Notes: generated by a model from the sequence alone, not told the origin. Shown: positions 8,851-17,055, counted from the first letter of the stretch. The stretch: DNA of 19,155 nucleotides from JACCXJ01 sp052387115 (GCA_052387115.1 JBQTJM010000249.1:1-19155); one strand, 5' to 3'. Numbers and translations: made by a program.

Positions 8851-8905
8851 CAAGCTGCTCCACTCCGTGCGGCAGCTTGCTGCGCTATACTGCGTGAGTG
8901 GAGCA
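8851..8905 (+). promoter_or_regulatory. Two mutually exclusive hairpins and a candidate -10 box upstream of tamA
   Basis: Stem 1 pairs CAAGCTGC (8851-8858) with GCAGCTTG (8872-8879). Stem 2 pairs TGCTCCACTC (8856-8865) with GAGTGGAGCA (8896-8905). They share bases 8856-8858, so only one can form. TATACT (8886-8891), a good -10 hexamer without a clear -35, lies in the loop of stem 2. No U-run follows either stem, so this is not a standard terminator. The decayed copy near 5416-5450 keeps the right arm of stem 2 but not its left partner. A role as antiporter 3' end, attenuator or promoter region is inference. Confidence 0.4.
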
Positions 8906-9145
8906 AGAGAGCACTGACGCTTGCACAAAAAGGCGCCGCGGGACAACAGGCAGCTTACACTATTCCGATACCGCGCACCTTGCTACACGGTAGTTCATTG
9001 TCGGGGTCGCCTATCGCGAGAATGTCGACGAGTGATGGAGGTGCTGCGCGGGATAGAGGAAGAGCTGCGCAAGGAGTGGTCCTACCCGCGCATCATCCTG
9101 GCGCCACTTGAGATCGCGAGTGTCGACAGGTTGCGGCCTGAGCGG

Positions 9146-11038
9146 ATGGCGCGCCATGCCGATGCGGCCGTTCTGCTGTTGCTGATCCTCCTGCTGTCGG
9201 GCTGCTCCTATTTTCGCGGGGGAAACGGCGCGGACGAGCTCGAGGCGGAGCCGCAGACCGGCATCCGCTACGGGGTGGAGATCGACGGCGAGGGCGTCGA
9301 CGACCAGATCAGGAGCACGCTGCAGAGCGCCTCGGACGCCAATCAGGCGATCTCCCGGCCGCCTGCCAGCGAGTTCGTGCTGCGCCGTCGTGCGGAAGCA
9401 GACCTCCCCAACCTCGAGAGCGGGCTCAGGAGCCTCGGATATTACGAGGGCACCGCCAGCTATGAGGTGAAGACGGTACGCGACGACAACCAGACCGCTC
9501 AGGCCACCGTGGGCGAGCTCCGCGACAGGGTGGAGGACTTTTTTAAGGGCGCGCCGACGATCCTCACCTACCAGGTCGTGCCCGGGCCGCGCTACACATT
9601 GGGGTCGGTCAAGATCGTGATCACAGACCCCCAGAACGGCTTCCTCGCCCCGACGCCAGAAGCGCTCAAGCTCGAACCGGGCCAGCCGGCGGCGGCACAG
9701 CCCGTCCTCGATGCGCACGGCGAGCTCGTCTCGCAGGCACAGCGTTTGGGCTACGCCTTCGCCAAGGCCGACAAGCTCCACGCCGTCATCGACCAGGGTA
9801 CGAAGCGGATGGACGTGACCCTGCCGCTGACAACGGGTCCCATCGTTCCTATGGGCGAATTCACGATCGTCGGTGCCGACCATGTCGACCAGCGTTTCCT
9901 GCGACGGCGGGTCCTGTTCCGCCCGGGCGACCGCTACCACCCCGATGTCATGGACAAGACCCGGCAGTCCCTGATCGACACCAACCTGTTCTCGACCGTC
10001 GTCGTCGCAAAGCCCGATCAATTGGACGCGAGCGGCCGTTTGCCCATCACTTACACGGTGACGGAGCGAAAGCCGCGCTCGATCGGCGCCGGTGCCGGCT
10101 ACGCGACCGACGAGGGTCCGATCGTCTCTTTCTTCTGGGAGCACCGCAACTTCCTGGGTGCCGGCGAGAAGCTCGAAAGCGATCTGTACTTCTCGCCCTT
10201 GCGCCAGGAGCTCTCGACCAATTTCATTAAACCCGACGTCGGCGCGCGCAAGCATAACCTGCTCGCCGGCACCTCGGTCAAAGCGGAGGACACGGACGCC
10301 TATGAGAGTAAGAGTGTCGGCGCCGGTGTGGCGATAGAGCGGCCGCTCTGGTCGGACCGGGTCACGGGCTCGCTCGGCATCGCCTACCGGCTCGCCAGGA
10401 TCAAGCCCAAGGACGAGGAGGAGGACACCTTCGGCCTCCTGTCCCTGCCGGGCACGATCAAGATGGACTATTCGGACAACCTGCTCGACCCGACCCAGGG
10501 CTGGCGGCTCAACTTCCTGGCCGCCCCCTATACCGACACCCTCGATGCCGGCGTCATCTTCCTCAAGACCCAGTTGACCGGGACCACCTATGTGCGGCTC
10601 ACCGACGGCGCGAAATACATCCTCGCCTTACGCGGCAACCTTGGGTCCATCGCCGGTACCAGTCGCAACGACATCCCGGCGGACGAGCGGTTCTACGCCG
10701 GCGGCGGCGGCTCGATCCGCGGCTATGGCTATCAGCTTGCGGGACCGCTCGACGACGACGACGACCCGGTAGGCGGCCGCTCGCTGATCGAGCTCAACGG
10801 CGAGCTCCGCTATCGCATGAGCGATACGATCGGGCTCGTCTACTTCATCGATGGCGGCACCGTCGCCGACAGCGCGCTGCCGAGCCTCGAGGAGGATCTG
10901 TTCATCGGCACCGGCATCGGCCTCCGCTACAGTACGCCGATCGGTCCCTTGCGGCTCGACGCCGGCGTCCCGCTCGACCGCCGCTCGGATGTCGATGACA
11001 TCGTCCAGATCTATGTCAGTATCGGACAGGCGTACTGA
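9146..11038 (+). CDS. tamA: TamA, outer-membrane BamA-family assembly factor
   Basis: Outer-membrane Omp85 protein of the translocation and assembly module, which with TamB helps outer-membrane proteins or lipids reach the outer membrane. From ATG 9146 it has 630 residues: a hydrophobic signal (AAVLLLLILLLSGC) with a lipobox-like LSGC at C21, a soluble POTRA region to about 310, and a 16-stranded-type barrel to the end, with RNFLGAGEKLES early and the lid-loop motif SIRGYGYQ (R525-G526-Y527). It ends IQIYVSIGQAY, a typical final strand. The frame is open back to ATG 8921, but I prefer 9146 because the signal peptide starts there and the duplicate near 5416 has a 7-nt indel in the upstream part, which suggests non-coding. 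The lipobox is odd for a barrel protein. The tamB start originally overlapped this 3' end at 11013. Confidence 0.9.
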   Translation: MARHADAAVLLLLILLLSGCSYFRGGNGADELEAEPQTGIRYGVEIDGEGVDDQIRSTLQSASDANQAISRPPASEFVLRRRAEADLPNLESGLRSLGYYEGTASYEVKTVRDDNQTAQATVGELRDRVEDFFKGAPTILTYQVVPGPRYTLGSVKIVITDPQNGFLAPTPEALKLEPGQPAAAQPVLDAHGELVSQAQRLGYAFAKADKLHAVIDQGTKRMDVTLPLTTGPIVPMGEFTIVGADHVDQRFLRRRVLFRPGDRYHPDVMDKTRQSLIDTNLFSTVVVAKPDQLDASGRLPITYTVTERKPRSIGAGAGYATDEGPIVSFFWEHRNFLGAGEKLESDLYFSPLRQELSTNFIKPDVGARKHNLLAGTSVKAEDTDAYESKSVGAGVAIERPLWSDRVTGSLGIAYRLARIKPKDEEEDTFGLLSLPGTIKMDYSDNLLDPTQGWRLNFLAAPYTDTLDAGVIFLKTQLTGTTYVRLTDGAKYILALRGNLGSIAGTSRNDIPADERFYAGGGGSIRGYGYQLAGPLDDDDDPVGGRSLIELNGELRYRMSDTIGLVYFIDGGTVADSALPSLEEDLFIGTGIGLRYSTPIGPLRLDAGVPLDRRSDVDDIVQIYVSIGQAY

Positions 11039-11099
11039 CGCTGCCTTTACCGAGACGCCGCGACGCGGGTCCGTTCGGCGGATCTTCCGCGTGCTCGGT
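10888..11099 (+). repeat. Direct repeat, first copy: tamA 3' end plus tamB start
   Basis: This 212-bp stretch recurs as 208 bp at 11948-12155 in the same orientation, roughly 90% identical by eye and differing in length by one 4-nt deletion. The two copies bracket vapBC. In this copy the tamA end is intact and tamB is cut off. Confidence 0.9.
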
Positions 11100-11111
11100 G
11101 GACTGCGGTAG
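11013..11111 (+). pseudogene. Truncated tamB 5' stub
   Basis: ATG at 11013 lies in the +1 frame inside the end of tamA and reads MSVSDRRTDAAFTETPRRGS, then VRRIFRVLGG. This closely parallels the start of the complete tamB (MSALDRRTDAAVTETRRPRP, VRRTFRVLGG). Similarity ends at about 11099 and a TAG at 11111 closes it after 32 residues, just before the hydrophobic anchor would start. It shows that tamA and tamB once overlapped by 26 nt here and that the insertion removed the rest. The 90 bp that follows, to the vapC stop, contains no gene and ends with three CTAG tetramers in a row (11193-11205). Confidence 0.8.
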
Positions 11112-11201
11112 GTCGCACCGACTTTGGTTGCTGTTCGCGTCCACCGGTTACCGTCCCACTTCCACGTCTTGGCATCCTTCGGGGGGTAGACCGCTAGCTA
11201 G

Positions 11202-11594
11202 CTAGAAGACTTCGATTCGAGCGGCGAGACCCGGCGCCCGAGAGATTCTGGCATCGCGCGTGAGGAGCGTCGCGCCAAGGACTTCAGCCAGGGCCACGTA
11301 AGCGGCGTCATAGGCGCTGAGGTTCTGGCGCAAGGCCCAGATCCGGGGAAGCAGAATCGTGTGAGAGTAGCGTTCGAGGGGAAAATCGGCGAGAGCCGCG
11401 AGAGCCTGCCGGGCCCGCGCCTCCGGGACCTGGCCTTGTGCAACAAAACGGCGCAGAACCTGAGCGACCTCAACGTCCAAAAGATGGGGCGCGTGAAGCG
11501 ATGGGTCGGACGTAAGGAGGCGTTCAGCGACCGGGGCGCCAGCCGCGGTTTGCAAAAGGATCTCTAGGACGGTCGACGCATCGAGGACGATCAC
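11202..11594 (-). CDS. vapC: VapC-type PIN-domain ribonuclease toxin
   Basis: A 130-residue PIN-domain protein, the toxin of a type II toxin-antitoxin pair; such toxins are Mg2+-dependent RNases, often cutting tRNA or rRNA. The four acidic PIN residues are visible: D5 (VLDAST), E42 (VEVAQVL), D96 (SAYDAAYV) and D114 (LLTRDARI). The start is GTG at 11594, overlapping the antitoxin stop as GTGA, so the two are translationally coupled. The same frame remains open upstream to 11840, but that extension runs through the antitoxin gene in another frame and is not credible. The toxin is convergent with tamA, and its stop lies 163 bp from the tamA stop. It appears full length and intact. Its RNA target cannot be predicted. 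Confidence 0.92.
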   Translation of the reverse strand: MIVLDASTVLEILLQTAAGAPVAERLLTSDPSLHAPHLLDVEVAQVLRRFVAQGQVPEARARQALAALADFPLERYSHTILLPRIWALRQNLSAYDAAYVALAEVLGATLLTRDARISRAPGLAARIEVF

Positions 11595-11821
11595 CGACTT
11601 TCGCGCTCCGCCGCCACCGCCTTCGCCACGGGCTCGGAGAGATCCACGCGACCGTGTTGCCTGAGTCGCTGCAGCAACTCCTCCGGGGTGGGACGCGCGA
11701 GCGACTTCTCGATCTCCCGGAGGAGGTACTCCGAGATCGACATGCCAGCAAGCGCGGCCCTCGCCTTGAGCTTGCGATGGAGATCCTCGGGAACGTTGCG
11801 GATCTGGACCATTACTGCCAT
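11591..11821 (-). CDS. vapB: VapB/FitA-like ribbon-helix-helix antitoxin
   Basis: A 76-residue antitoxin that should bind and neutralise VapC and, with it, repress its own promoter. The N-terminal part (VQIRNVPEDLHRKLKARAAL, then SISEYLLREIEKSLAR) is a FitA-type ribbon-helix-helix DNA-binding domain; the charged C-terminal tail is the usual toxin-binding part. The frame is open back to ATG 11851, but that ATG lies within the promoter and upstream of the expected transcription start near 11821. The start is therefore ATG 11821, read from a leaderless message, or ATG 11812 with a roughly 9-nt leader. Neither has a Shine-Dalgarno. It overlaps vapC by 4 nt. Confidence 0.88.
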   Translation of the reverse strand: MAVMVQIRNVPEDLHRKLKARAALAGMSISEYLLREIEKSLARPTPEELLQRLRQHGRVDLSEPVAKAVAAERESR

Positions 11822-11827
11822 GCGCCA

Positions 11828-11856
11828 AGCATACTTGCATGCGCAGCGCATGTCAA
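11828..11856 (-). promoter_or_regulatory. vapBC promoter with palindromic operator
   Basis: On the minus strand: TTGACA (11856-11851), a 17-nt spacer, then TATGCT (11833-11828), a near-consensus sigma-70 promoter. The perfect palindrome CATGCGC-A-GCGCATG (11838-11852) covers the spacer and the edge of the -35 box, exactly where a VapBC complex would block polymerase. The operator role is inferred from position and known autoregulation of this family. Confidence 0.8.
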
Positions 11857-11947
11857 CGTCGACGAGGACATCGCGACGGCCTTCGCCTTCGAAGGCGGCG
11901 GCGGAGACTATGGCAAGAGTCGTCTGCGGACCTGCCTCGAGGAGAGC

Positions 11948-12069
11948 TCGAGGAGCGTCTGTTCATCGGCACCGACATCGGCCTGCGCTATAGTACGTCG
12001 ATCGGTCCCTTGCGGCTGGCGGCGTCCCGCTCGACCGCCGCTCGGGTGTCGACGACATCCTCAAGATCT
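11948..12069 (+). pseudogene. Frameshifted duplicate of the tamA 3' end (second repeat copy, continuing to 12155)
   Basis: This matches 10888-11012 of tamA; the repeat then continues into the real tamB start up to 12155. The tamA frame reads RLFIGTDIGLRYSTSIGPLRL as in the intact gene. A 4-nt deletion at about 12015-12021 (CGGCTGGCGGCG against CGGCTCGACGCCGGCG) then shifts it into the tamB frame. As a result one open frame runs from ATG 11839 through this remnant into tamB. Bases 11857-11947 show no other recognisable content. Confidence 0.82.
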
Positions 12070-15000
12070 ATGTCAGCATTGGACAGGCGTACTGACGCTG
12101 CCGTTACGGAGACGCGGCGACCTAGGCCCGTTCGGCGGACCTTCCGCGTGCTCGGAGGGACGCTCTTGGCGCTCGTCCTCCTGATCTTCGCCACCCTCGC
12201 CGGTGCTTTGGGCGTGCTGCAGACGGGGTGGGGCAAGCGTGAGATTGCCTCGCTCGCGAGCGGGGCGCTCTCGGGCGAGGGCAAGACCGCGGAGATCGCC
12301 GGCATCGAAGGCTTCCTGCCCTTCGACCTGCGGGTTGACCGGGTCCGCTTGGGCGATCCAGAGGGCCATTGGCTGGAGGTCGATGGCGCCCGCTTTCACC
12401 TCGTGCCCTCGGCCCTCCTGCGCCTGAAGGTGCAGATCGCCACGGTGGGCGCGGAGCGCGTCGCCCTGAACCGCCTGCCGCCCTCGGCGCCGACGCCTGA
12501 GCCGCAACCGCCATCCACGTTCCCGAGCCTGCCCGAGCTTCCGAAATCCCTGCCGGTGGCGGTCGACGTCCTGCGGATCTTCGTCGATCGGCTCGAGCTG
12601 GGGCAGCCGGTGATCGGACAGGCCACCGTCTTCAGGATCGATGGCCATGCACGGACCCACGAGGCAGCGAACCGGCTCACCGCAGATCTCCGCATCGACC
12701 GTATCGATCAGGCGACGGCGGACACAAGGCTTACGCTCGATGCCGATCTCGCCGGCAGTGCGCTCGATCTCAGCCTGAAGGCGAACGAGACGGGTGGCCT
12801 GTTGGCGGCGGTCTCGGAGCGCCCGGAGGCCGGCGAGCTGCATCTCGATCTCGGCGGCAAGGGGCCGCTCGCCGACTGGCGCGGGCGGCTCGCACTCGAG
12901 GCGCAGGGACTCGCGAGCCTTGAGATCGACCTTGAGCTCGGGCTCGCCGATCTGCCGCGCATCGGGATCGACGGCCGCCTGGACGTGGCTCCGGGGGTCT
13001 TGCCGCCGGAGGTGGAGCCCCTGATCGGGCGGACGATCGATCTTAGCGTCCGGCTGCAGCCGACCTCGCCGCAGCGGGTCGAGCTCCAAGCGCTCCGTCT
13101 GGGCGCCGCCGGCTTCGGATTGGAAGGTCAGGGCAATGGGGACCTCGGCGCCAACACCGTCGAGGGTAGGGTCACGCTCGAGGTACCGGATGTGGCGGTG
13201 GCAAACGGGCTCGCGAAGGCGCCGCTCCAGGGCCGCGCGGCCTTGAGTCTGACGGCGACCGGTGCCCTCGATCAGCCGGTCGTCGATCTCACGCTCGATG
13301 CCGGCGGGCTCGGCTACGACACCTACGGAGTGCGGCAGCTCGCGGTGGCGCTGCAGATCAAGCTCCTGGCGCCGTTCGAGACGACGTTCCCGGGTGCGAC
13401 CGTGACGGGCAATGCGAGCGTCGCGGGCGTGAGCCACGGCGGCAAGCCGGTGGCGCCGGAGGGGGCGCAAGACGAGCTTCTGACGCTCGACCTGGCGGCC
13501 ATGGCACCAGCGCAAGGGCCGATCGACATCCAGAAGGCCCTCCTGCAGGCGCTGGGTGCGCAATTGAGCCTCGGTGGCCGGTTCGATCCGCAGCGCATGG
13601 CTGGCCGGCTGCGGCTCGATCTCGAGGTGCCGGCGCTGCGGCCGCTGGTGGCGGCGGCGATCCCCGACCCAACCTCCCGACCGCCGATCGACGGCAAGCT
13701 CGCCCTCGGATCCGACATCACGATCGGCGAAGGAGCGGGAAAGATCGACGCCGTCCTGGCTCTGCGAACGGCGGCCTTGCAGGGTCTGCCGCCAGGCGCT
13801 GCCGAGCTCCTGGGCCGGGAGCCGCGACTCGACGCCAGGGCGTCCTTAGAGACCGGCAAGTCCGTGCAGATCTCGAAACTCGCCTTCCAGGGGGCGGCGA
13901 TCGACCTCACCGGCAAGGGTACCCTGCAGCTCGCCGGCGAAGAGAGGCTTGCGGCCGATCTCGACCTCGAGCTGCCGCGGCTGGCCGCGGCTTCCGGTTT
14001 GGCGGGGCAGCCGCTGTCGGGCAGCCTCGCGGCGAACGTGAAGGCGTCCGGTAGCATGAGCGAGCCGAACGTCGTGCTCGCGACTCGAATCGACCGGCTC
14101 AAGGGGGCAGGTGTCGACTTCTCGGTGATCACGCTCGACGCCGATGCCGGCGGGCCGATCGACAAGCTCACGGGCCGCCTCCGGCTCGATGCGCGCGAGG
14201 CACGCGGATCGATCGCGCTCCGGACCGACTACGCGCGCGACGGCCGGAAGCTCGACATCCGCAACCTCTCCCTGAGCGCCCCGGGGACGCGGCTCGACGG
14301 CGAGGCCGATCTCGATCTGACGACGCAGCTCGCGAACGGCCGGATGAACGGGCGGATCAGCGATCTTGGCGCCTTGGCGCCCTTCCTCGGCCAGGAGCTC
14401 CAGGGTGCCATCGACCTTGCTCTCGTACTGGAGGCGGCGGACGGCAAGCAGAACGCCCGGGCAGAGGTGAGGGCGAACCGGATCGGCGGCTCCTTCGGCT
14501 CGCTCGCCGCGGCTTCGGTGGCCGGGCGGGCGACCGACGCGCGGGGAAGGCTGGGTCTCGACGCCAAGATCGCCGCCGAGGATTTCACGCAGCCGGGGCT
14601 CGCGATCAAGCACGCGGCCGTGACGGCTGCAGGAGATCTTGCGGCGTTGCGGCTGACGGCCAAGGTCGACGGCAGCCAGGGTGCCAGGCCCTTCGATCTG
14701 GCGACACGGCTGCAGGCCGATGTCGCCGGCGAGACCAAGCAGGTGGCGCTGCAGTCCCTGGCCGGCAGCTTCGACAAGCAGCCGCTCAAGCTGGAGCGGA
14801 CCGCGATCCTGCGCATGGCGGGCGCCTTCTACGGCCTCAAGGACCTCGATGTGAGCTTCGGGCGGGCCAGGCTCCGTGCGGATGCGACGCTCGGTGGCGG
14901 CCGGGCGAGCGCCAAGGCGTCGCTCGATCCGACGCCGCTCGCGATGTTCCAGCCCTTCGGAGCCCCGGAGCTGGGCGGTACCGTCGCCTTGAATCTGGAT

Positions 15001-16521
15001 GTCTCGGGCAGCAGCGCCGCCCCAAGAATAGACCTCGTGGTCGTCGCCAAGGGCGTGAAGCCCCGGGGAAAGGACCTGCAGACCGTGCCGCCGGCGAACC
15101 TCAAACTGCGCGCTCGTGTCGCCGACGGCCGCCTCGATGCGAGCGCCGAGCTTGCGGGGGTGATGGACGACCCCTTGCGCCTGCAGGCAGCCCTGCCGCT
15201 GCGGATCGGGATCGAGCCTTTCGCCTTCGATCTGCCGAGGGACCGTCCGATCCAGGGAACGCTGACCGGCCGAACCGACCTCGAGCGGATCGCCCAGACC
15301 CTCGTGCTCGACGGACAGCGGCTCCAAGGGCTCCTGACCATCGACGCGCGGTTCGCCGGGACGCTCGAGCGCCCGCTTGCCGACGGCAGCATCGCGATCG
15401 CCAACGGGCTGGTCGAGGACTCGATCTCCGGTGTGCTGTTGCGCGATCTCACCTTGCGCATCGTAGGCGATCAGGGCCGGATCAACCTTGCCACCCTGAG
15501 CGCGCGCGATCGCCGCGACGGCACCTTGAACGGGTCGGGCAGCCTCGAGCTCGGCGGCACGCCCCTTACCGGATTGAGGACCGGCCTAGCGCTCGCCAAT
15601 CTGCAGGTCTACAACGCCGAGCTCGGCAAGGCCTGGCTCAGCGGCAAGGTCGATGTCAGCGGCCAGCCGCCGAACCTCGACGTCGTAAGCCGGCTCAAGG
15701 TCGAGCGCGCGGATATCAGGCTACCGAACCCGCCTCCCGGCAAGCCGCCGACGCTGCCGGTGAGCGTCAAAGGCGCGCCACCTGCACCGCCGCCGCCGGC
15801 CTCAAGCGCTCCGCCGCTGCGGATCGGCCTCGACATCGAGGTCGACATGCCGGAGAAGCTCTATGTCCGCGGCCGCGGGCTCGAGAGCGAGTGGCACGGC
15901 AACTTCGACGTCACGGGCACGGCGGACGATCCCCTGGTCGTAGGCTCGATGGATTTCCGCCGCGGTTTCTTGACCCTGCTCGACCGCCGCTTCTCGATCG
16001 ACCGGGGCACGATCACCTTCAGCGGTGCGAAGCCGCCGATCCCGGAGCTCGACATCAAGGCGAGTGCCAAGGCCTCGGGCGGCTTCACGGGCATCGTCCA
16101 GATCACCGGGCCGGCGACCAGCCCGAAGCTCGAGCTGTCGAGCGATCCCGCGGCCCCGCAGGACGAGGTGGTAGCGCGGATCATGTTCGACCGTCCGTCC
16201 AGCGGGATCTCGCCGTTCCAGGGCCTGCGCCTCGCGGCGGCGATCCGGGAGCTCCAGAGCGGCGGCGATGGCCTGATCGGCATCGGCCGCGAAGCCCTGG
16301 GCGTCGACACGTTCGACATCTCGGGCAGCGGCGGCGCCGACACGACGGCGAGTGCCGGCAAGTACATTTCCGACAACGTCTTCCTTGAGGTCCAGCAGGG
16401 CGTTACCTCCGGAAGCGCCAAGGCCAAGCTCGAGATCGAGCTGACACCGAGCCTCTCCGCCGAGACCCAGATCGGCCAGCAGGGTACCGGCTCCAGACTC
16501 AACTGGACTTATGACTATTGA
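12070..16521 (+). CDS. tamB: TamB, AsmA-like periplasm-spanning translocation protein
   Basis: A 1483-residue partner of TamA, anchored in the inner membrane and predicted to form a long beta-taco groove across the periplasm. Residues about 29-50 (TLLALVLLIFATLAGALGVL) are the signal anchor. A very long repetitive beta-rich region follows, with a proline-rich patch near 1225-1255. The C-terminal DUF490/TamB domain includes VGSMDFRRGFLTLLDRRFSI, a GKYISDNVFLEVQQG motif and the terminal LNWTYDY. ATG 12070 is chosen because it matches the start of the duplicate stub at 11013, which overlaps intact tamA; the longer frame from 11839 only adds the tamA remnant. The Shine-Dalgarno is weak (AAGATCT), as expected for a formerly coupled start. 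Since vapBC separates it from tamA, how it is transcribed is unclear. Confidence 0.93.
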   Translation: MSALDRRTDAAVTETRRPRPVRRTFRVLGGTLLALVLLIFATLAGALGVLQTGWGKREIASLASGALSGEGKTAEIAGIEGFLPFDLRVDRVRLGDPEGHWLEVDGARFHLVPSALLRLKVQIATVGAERVALNRLPPSAPTPEPQPPSTFPSLPELPKSLPVAVDVLRIFVDRLELGQPVIGQATVFRIDGHARTHEAANRLTADLRIDRIDQATADTRLTLDADLAGSALDLSLKANETGGLLAAVSERPEAGELHLDLGGKGPLADWRGRLALEAQGLASLEIDLELGLADLPRIGIDGRLDVAPGVLPPEVEPLIGRTIDLSVRLQPTSPQRVELQALRLGAAGFGLEGQGNGDLGANTVEGRVTLEVPDVAVANGLAKAPLQGRAALSLTATGALDQPVVDLTLDAGGLGYDTYGVRQLAVALQIKLLAPFETTFPGATVTGNASVAGVSHGGKPVAPEGAQDELLTLDLAAMAPAQGPIDIQKALLQALGAQLSLGGRFDPQRMAGRLRLDLEVPALRPLVAAAIPDPTSRPPIDGKLALGSDITIGEGAGKIDAVLALRTAALQGLPPGAAELLGREPRLDARASLETGKSVQISKLAFQGAAIDLTGKGTLQLAGEERLAADLDLELPRLAAASGLAGQPLSGSLAANVKASGSMSEPNVVLATRIDRLKGAGVDFSVITLDADAGGPIDKLTGRLRLDAREARGSIALRTDYARDGRKLDIRNLSLSAPGTRLDGEADLDLTTQLANGRMNGRISDLGALAPFLGQELQGAIDLALVLEAADGKQNARAEVRANRIGGSFGSLAAASVAGRATDARGRLGLDAKIAAEDFTQPGLAIKHAAVTAAGDLAALRLTAKVDGSQGARPFDLATRLQADVAGETKQVALQSLAGSFDKQPLKLERTAILRMAGAFYGLKDLDVSFGRARLRADATLGGGRASAKASLDPTPLAMFQPFGAPELGGTVALNLDVSGSSAAPRIDLVVVAKGVKPRGKDLQTVPPANLKLRARVADGRLDASAELAGVMDDPLRLQAALPLRIGIEPFAFDLPRDRPIQGTLTGRTDLERIAQTLVLDGQRLQGLLTIDARFAGTLERPLADGSIAIANGLVEDSISGVLLRDLTLRIVGDQGRINLATLSARDRRDGTLNGSGSLELGGTPLTGLRTGLALANLQVYNAELGKAWLSGKVDVSGQPPNLDVVSRLKVERADIRLPNPPPGKPPTLPVSVKGAPPAPPPPASSAPPLRIGLDIEVDMPEKLYVRGRGLESEWHGNFDVTGTADDPLVVGSMDFRRGFLTLLDRRFSIDRGTITFSGAKPPIPELDIKASAKASGGFTGIVQITGPATSPKLELSSDPAAPQDEVVARIMFDRPSSGISPFQGLRLAAAIRELQSGGDGLIGIGREALGVDTFDISGSGGADTTASAGKYISDNVFLEVQQGVTSGSAKAKLEIELTPSLSAETQIGQQGTGSRLNWTYDY

Positions 16522-16851
16522 GGGACAGGGACAGGAGGGCCGCGGGGGCGTCGCTCCTCCGACAGCACCGCGATCCCGGGCGAGATCGTCGAGGTCCTGG
16601 CGAGCTACTCGCCCCCTACCCGGCCACGGCCATCCGGCTCTGGCGCAAGTACGGCGCCTGGGACTGGGCCACCCCCCACAGCCTAGAGGACTTCCCCCTC
16701 CGCCCGCAGGATGCTCAACACGATGGAGTGGTGGCTCCGCTCGCGATGGAGAGCGATGAAGCCGAGCAGGTGGGACGGGTGGCGGGAGTACGGCTTCCGA
16801 GCCCCCAGAGTATACTGAATAGCGCCTGACGTAAGAGTTCATGATCGAGAG
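16522..16851 (+). other. Region downstream of tamB: repeat part, then unassigned sequence
   Basis: Bases 16525-16645 recur, with small changes, at about 17576-17708 after the decayed tamB tail, so they belong to the duplicated unit. Bases 16646-16851 match nothing I recognise. All open frames here are short, lack family motifs and look like high-GC background. The only signal seen is the -10 box of the following toxin-antitoxin pair. Confidence 0.6.
16811..16816 (+). promoter_or_regulatory. Candidate -10 box for the Phd/RelE-type operon
   Basis: TATACT, 35 nt before the antitoxin ATG and at the point where base composition falls. No good -35 hexamer lies at 16-18 nt spacing, so the call rests on the hexamer and its position. 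Confidence 0.4.
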
Positions 16852-17055
16852 ATGAAAACGAAAGCAGTAAACCCTGGGTTTGTTTTTCGTGAGGGAAAAC
16901 CGGTCGCAGTGATTCTCGAGATTGACGAGTACCAGAAGTTATTGGAACGCTTAGGAGATATTGAGGACCTGAAACTCCTTGAGGATATGCGCAAGAAGCC
17001 ACTCAAGTTCAGACCTCTGGAGGAATTTATAGAAGAATATTCCCCAGATGTATGA
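16852..17055 (+). CDS. Phd/YefM- or RelB-like antitoxin
   Basis: A 67-residue acidic protein immediately upstream of a RelE-fold toxin. The stretch FVFREGKPVAVILEIDEYQKLLERL is the Phd/YefM-type core (GKPVAV, then an EYxxLLE helix), followed by a charged tail ending EEFIEEYSPDV that would wrap the toxin. It is shorter at its N-terminus than classical Phd, so its DNA-binding part may be reduced. ATG 16852 is preceded by GAGAG at close spacing. Its last 8 nt overlap the toxin start, implying coupled translation. GC is about 48-50%, against 65-75% in tamB, which suggests recent transfer. Confidence 0.85.
   Translation: MKTKAVNPGFVFREGKPVAVILEIDEYQKLLERLGDIEDLKLLEDMRKKPLKFRPLEEFIEEYSPDV

Noticed and set aside
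8921..9145. Longer TamA starting at 8921 or 9035
   Set aside because: The signal peptide would be buried 75 residues inside, and the duplicate copy has a 7-nt indel in this stretch, which argues against coding.
11193..11205. CTAGCTAGCTAG run as an insertion-site repeat
   Set aside because: No matching copy is seen at the other side of vapBC; it may simply be a short repeat at the vapC stop.
11839..12069. TamB starting at 11839
   Set aside because: The extra 77 codons cross the vapBC promoter and a frameshifted tamA remnant; the duplicate stub supports the 12070 start.
12073..15327. Long minus-strand open frames opposite tamB (about 495 residues each)
   Set aside because: They mirror tamB codons in high-GC DNA, show Arg/Gly/Ala-rich low-complexity composition and contain no family motif.
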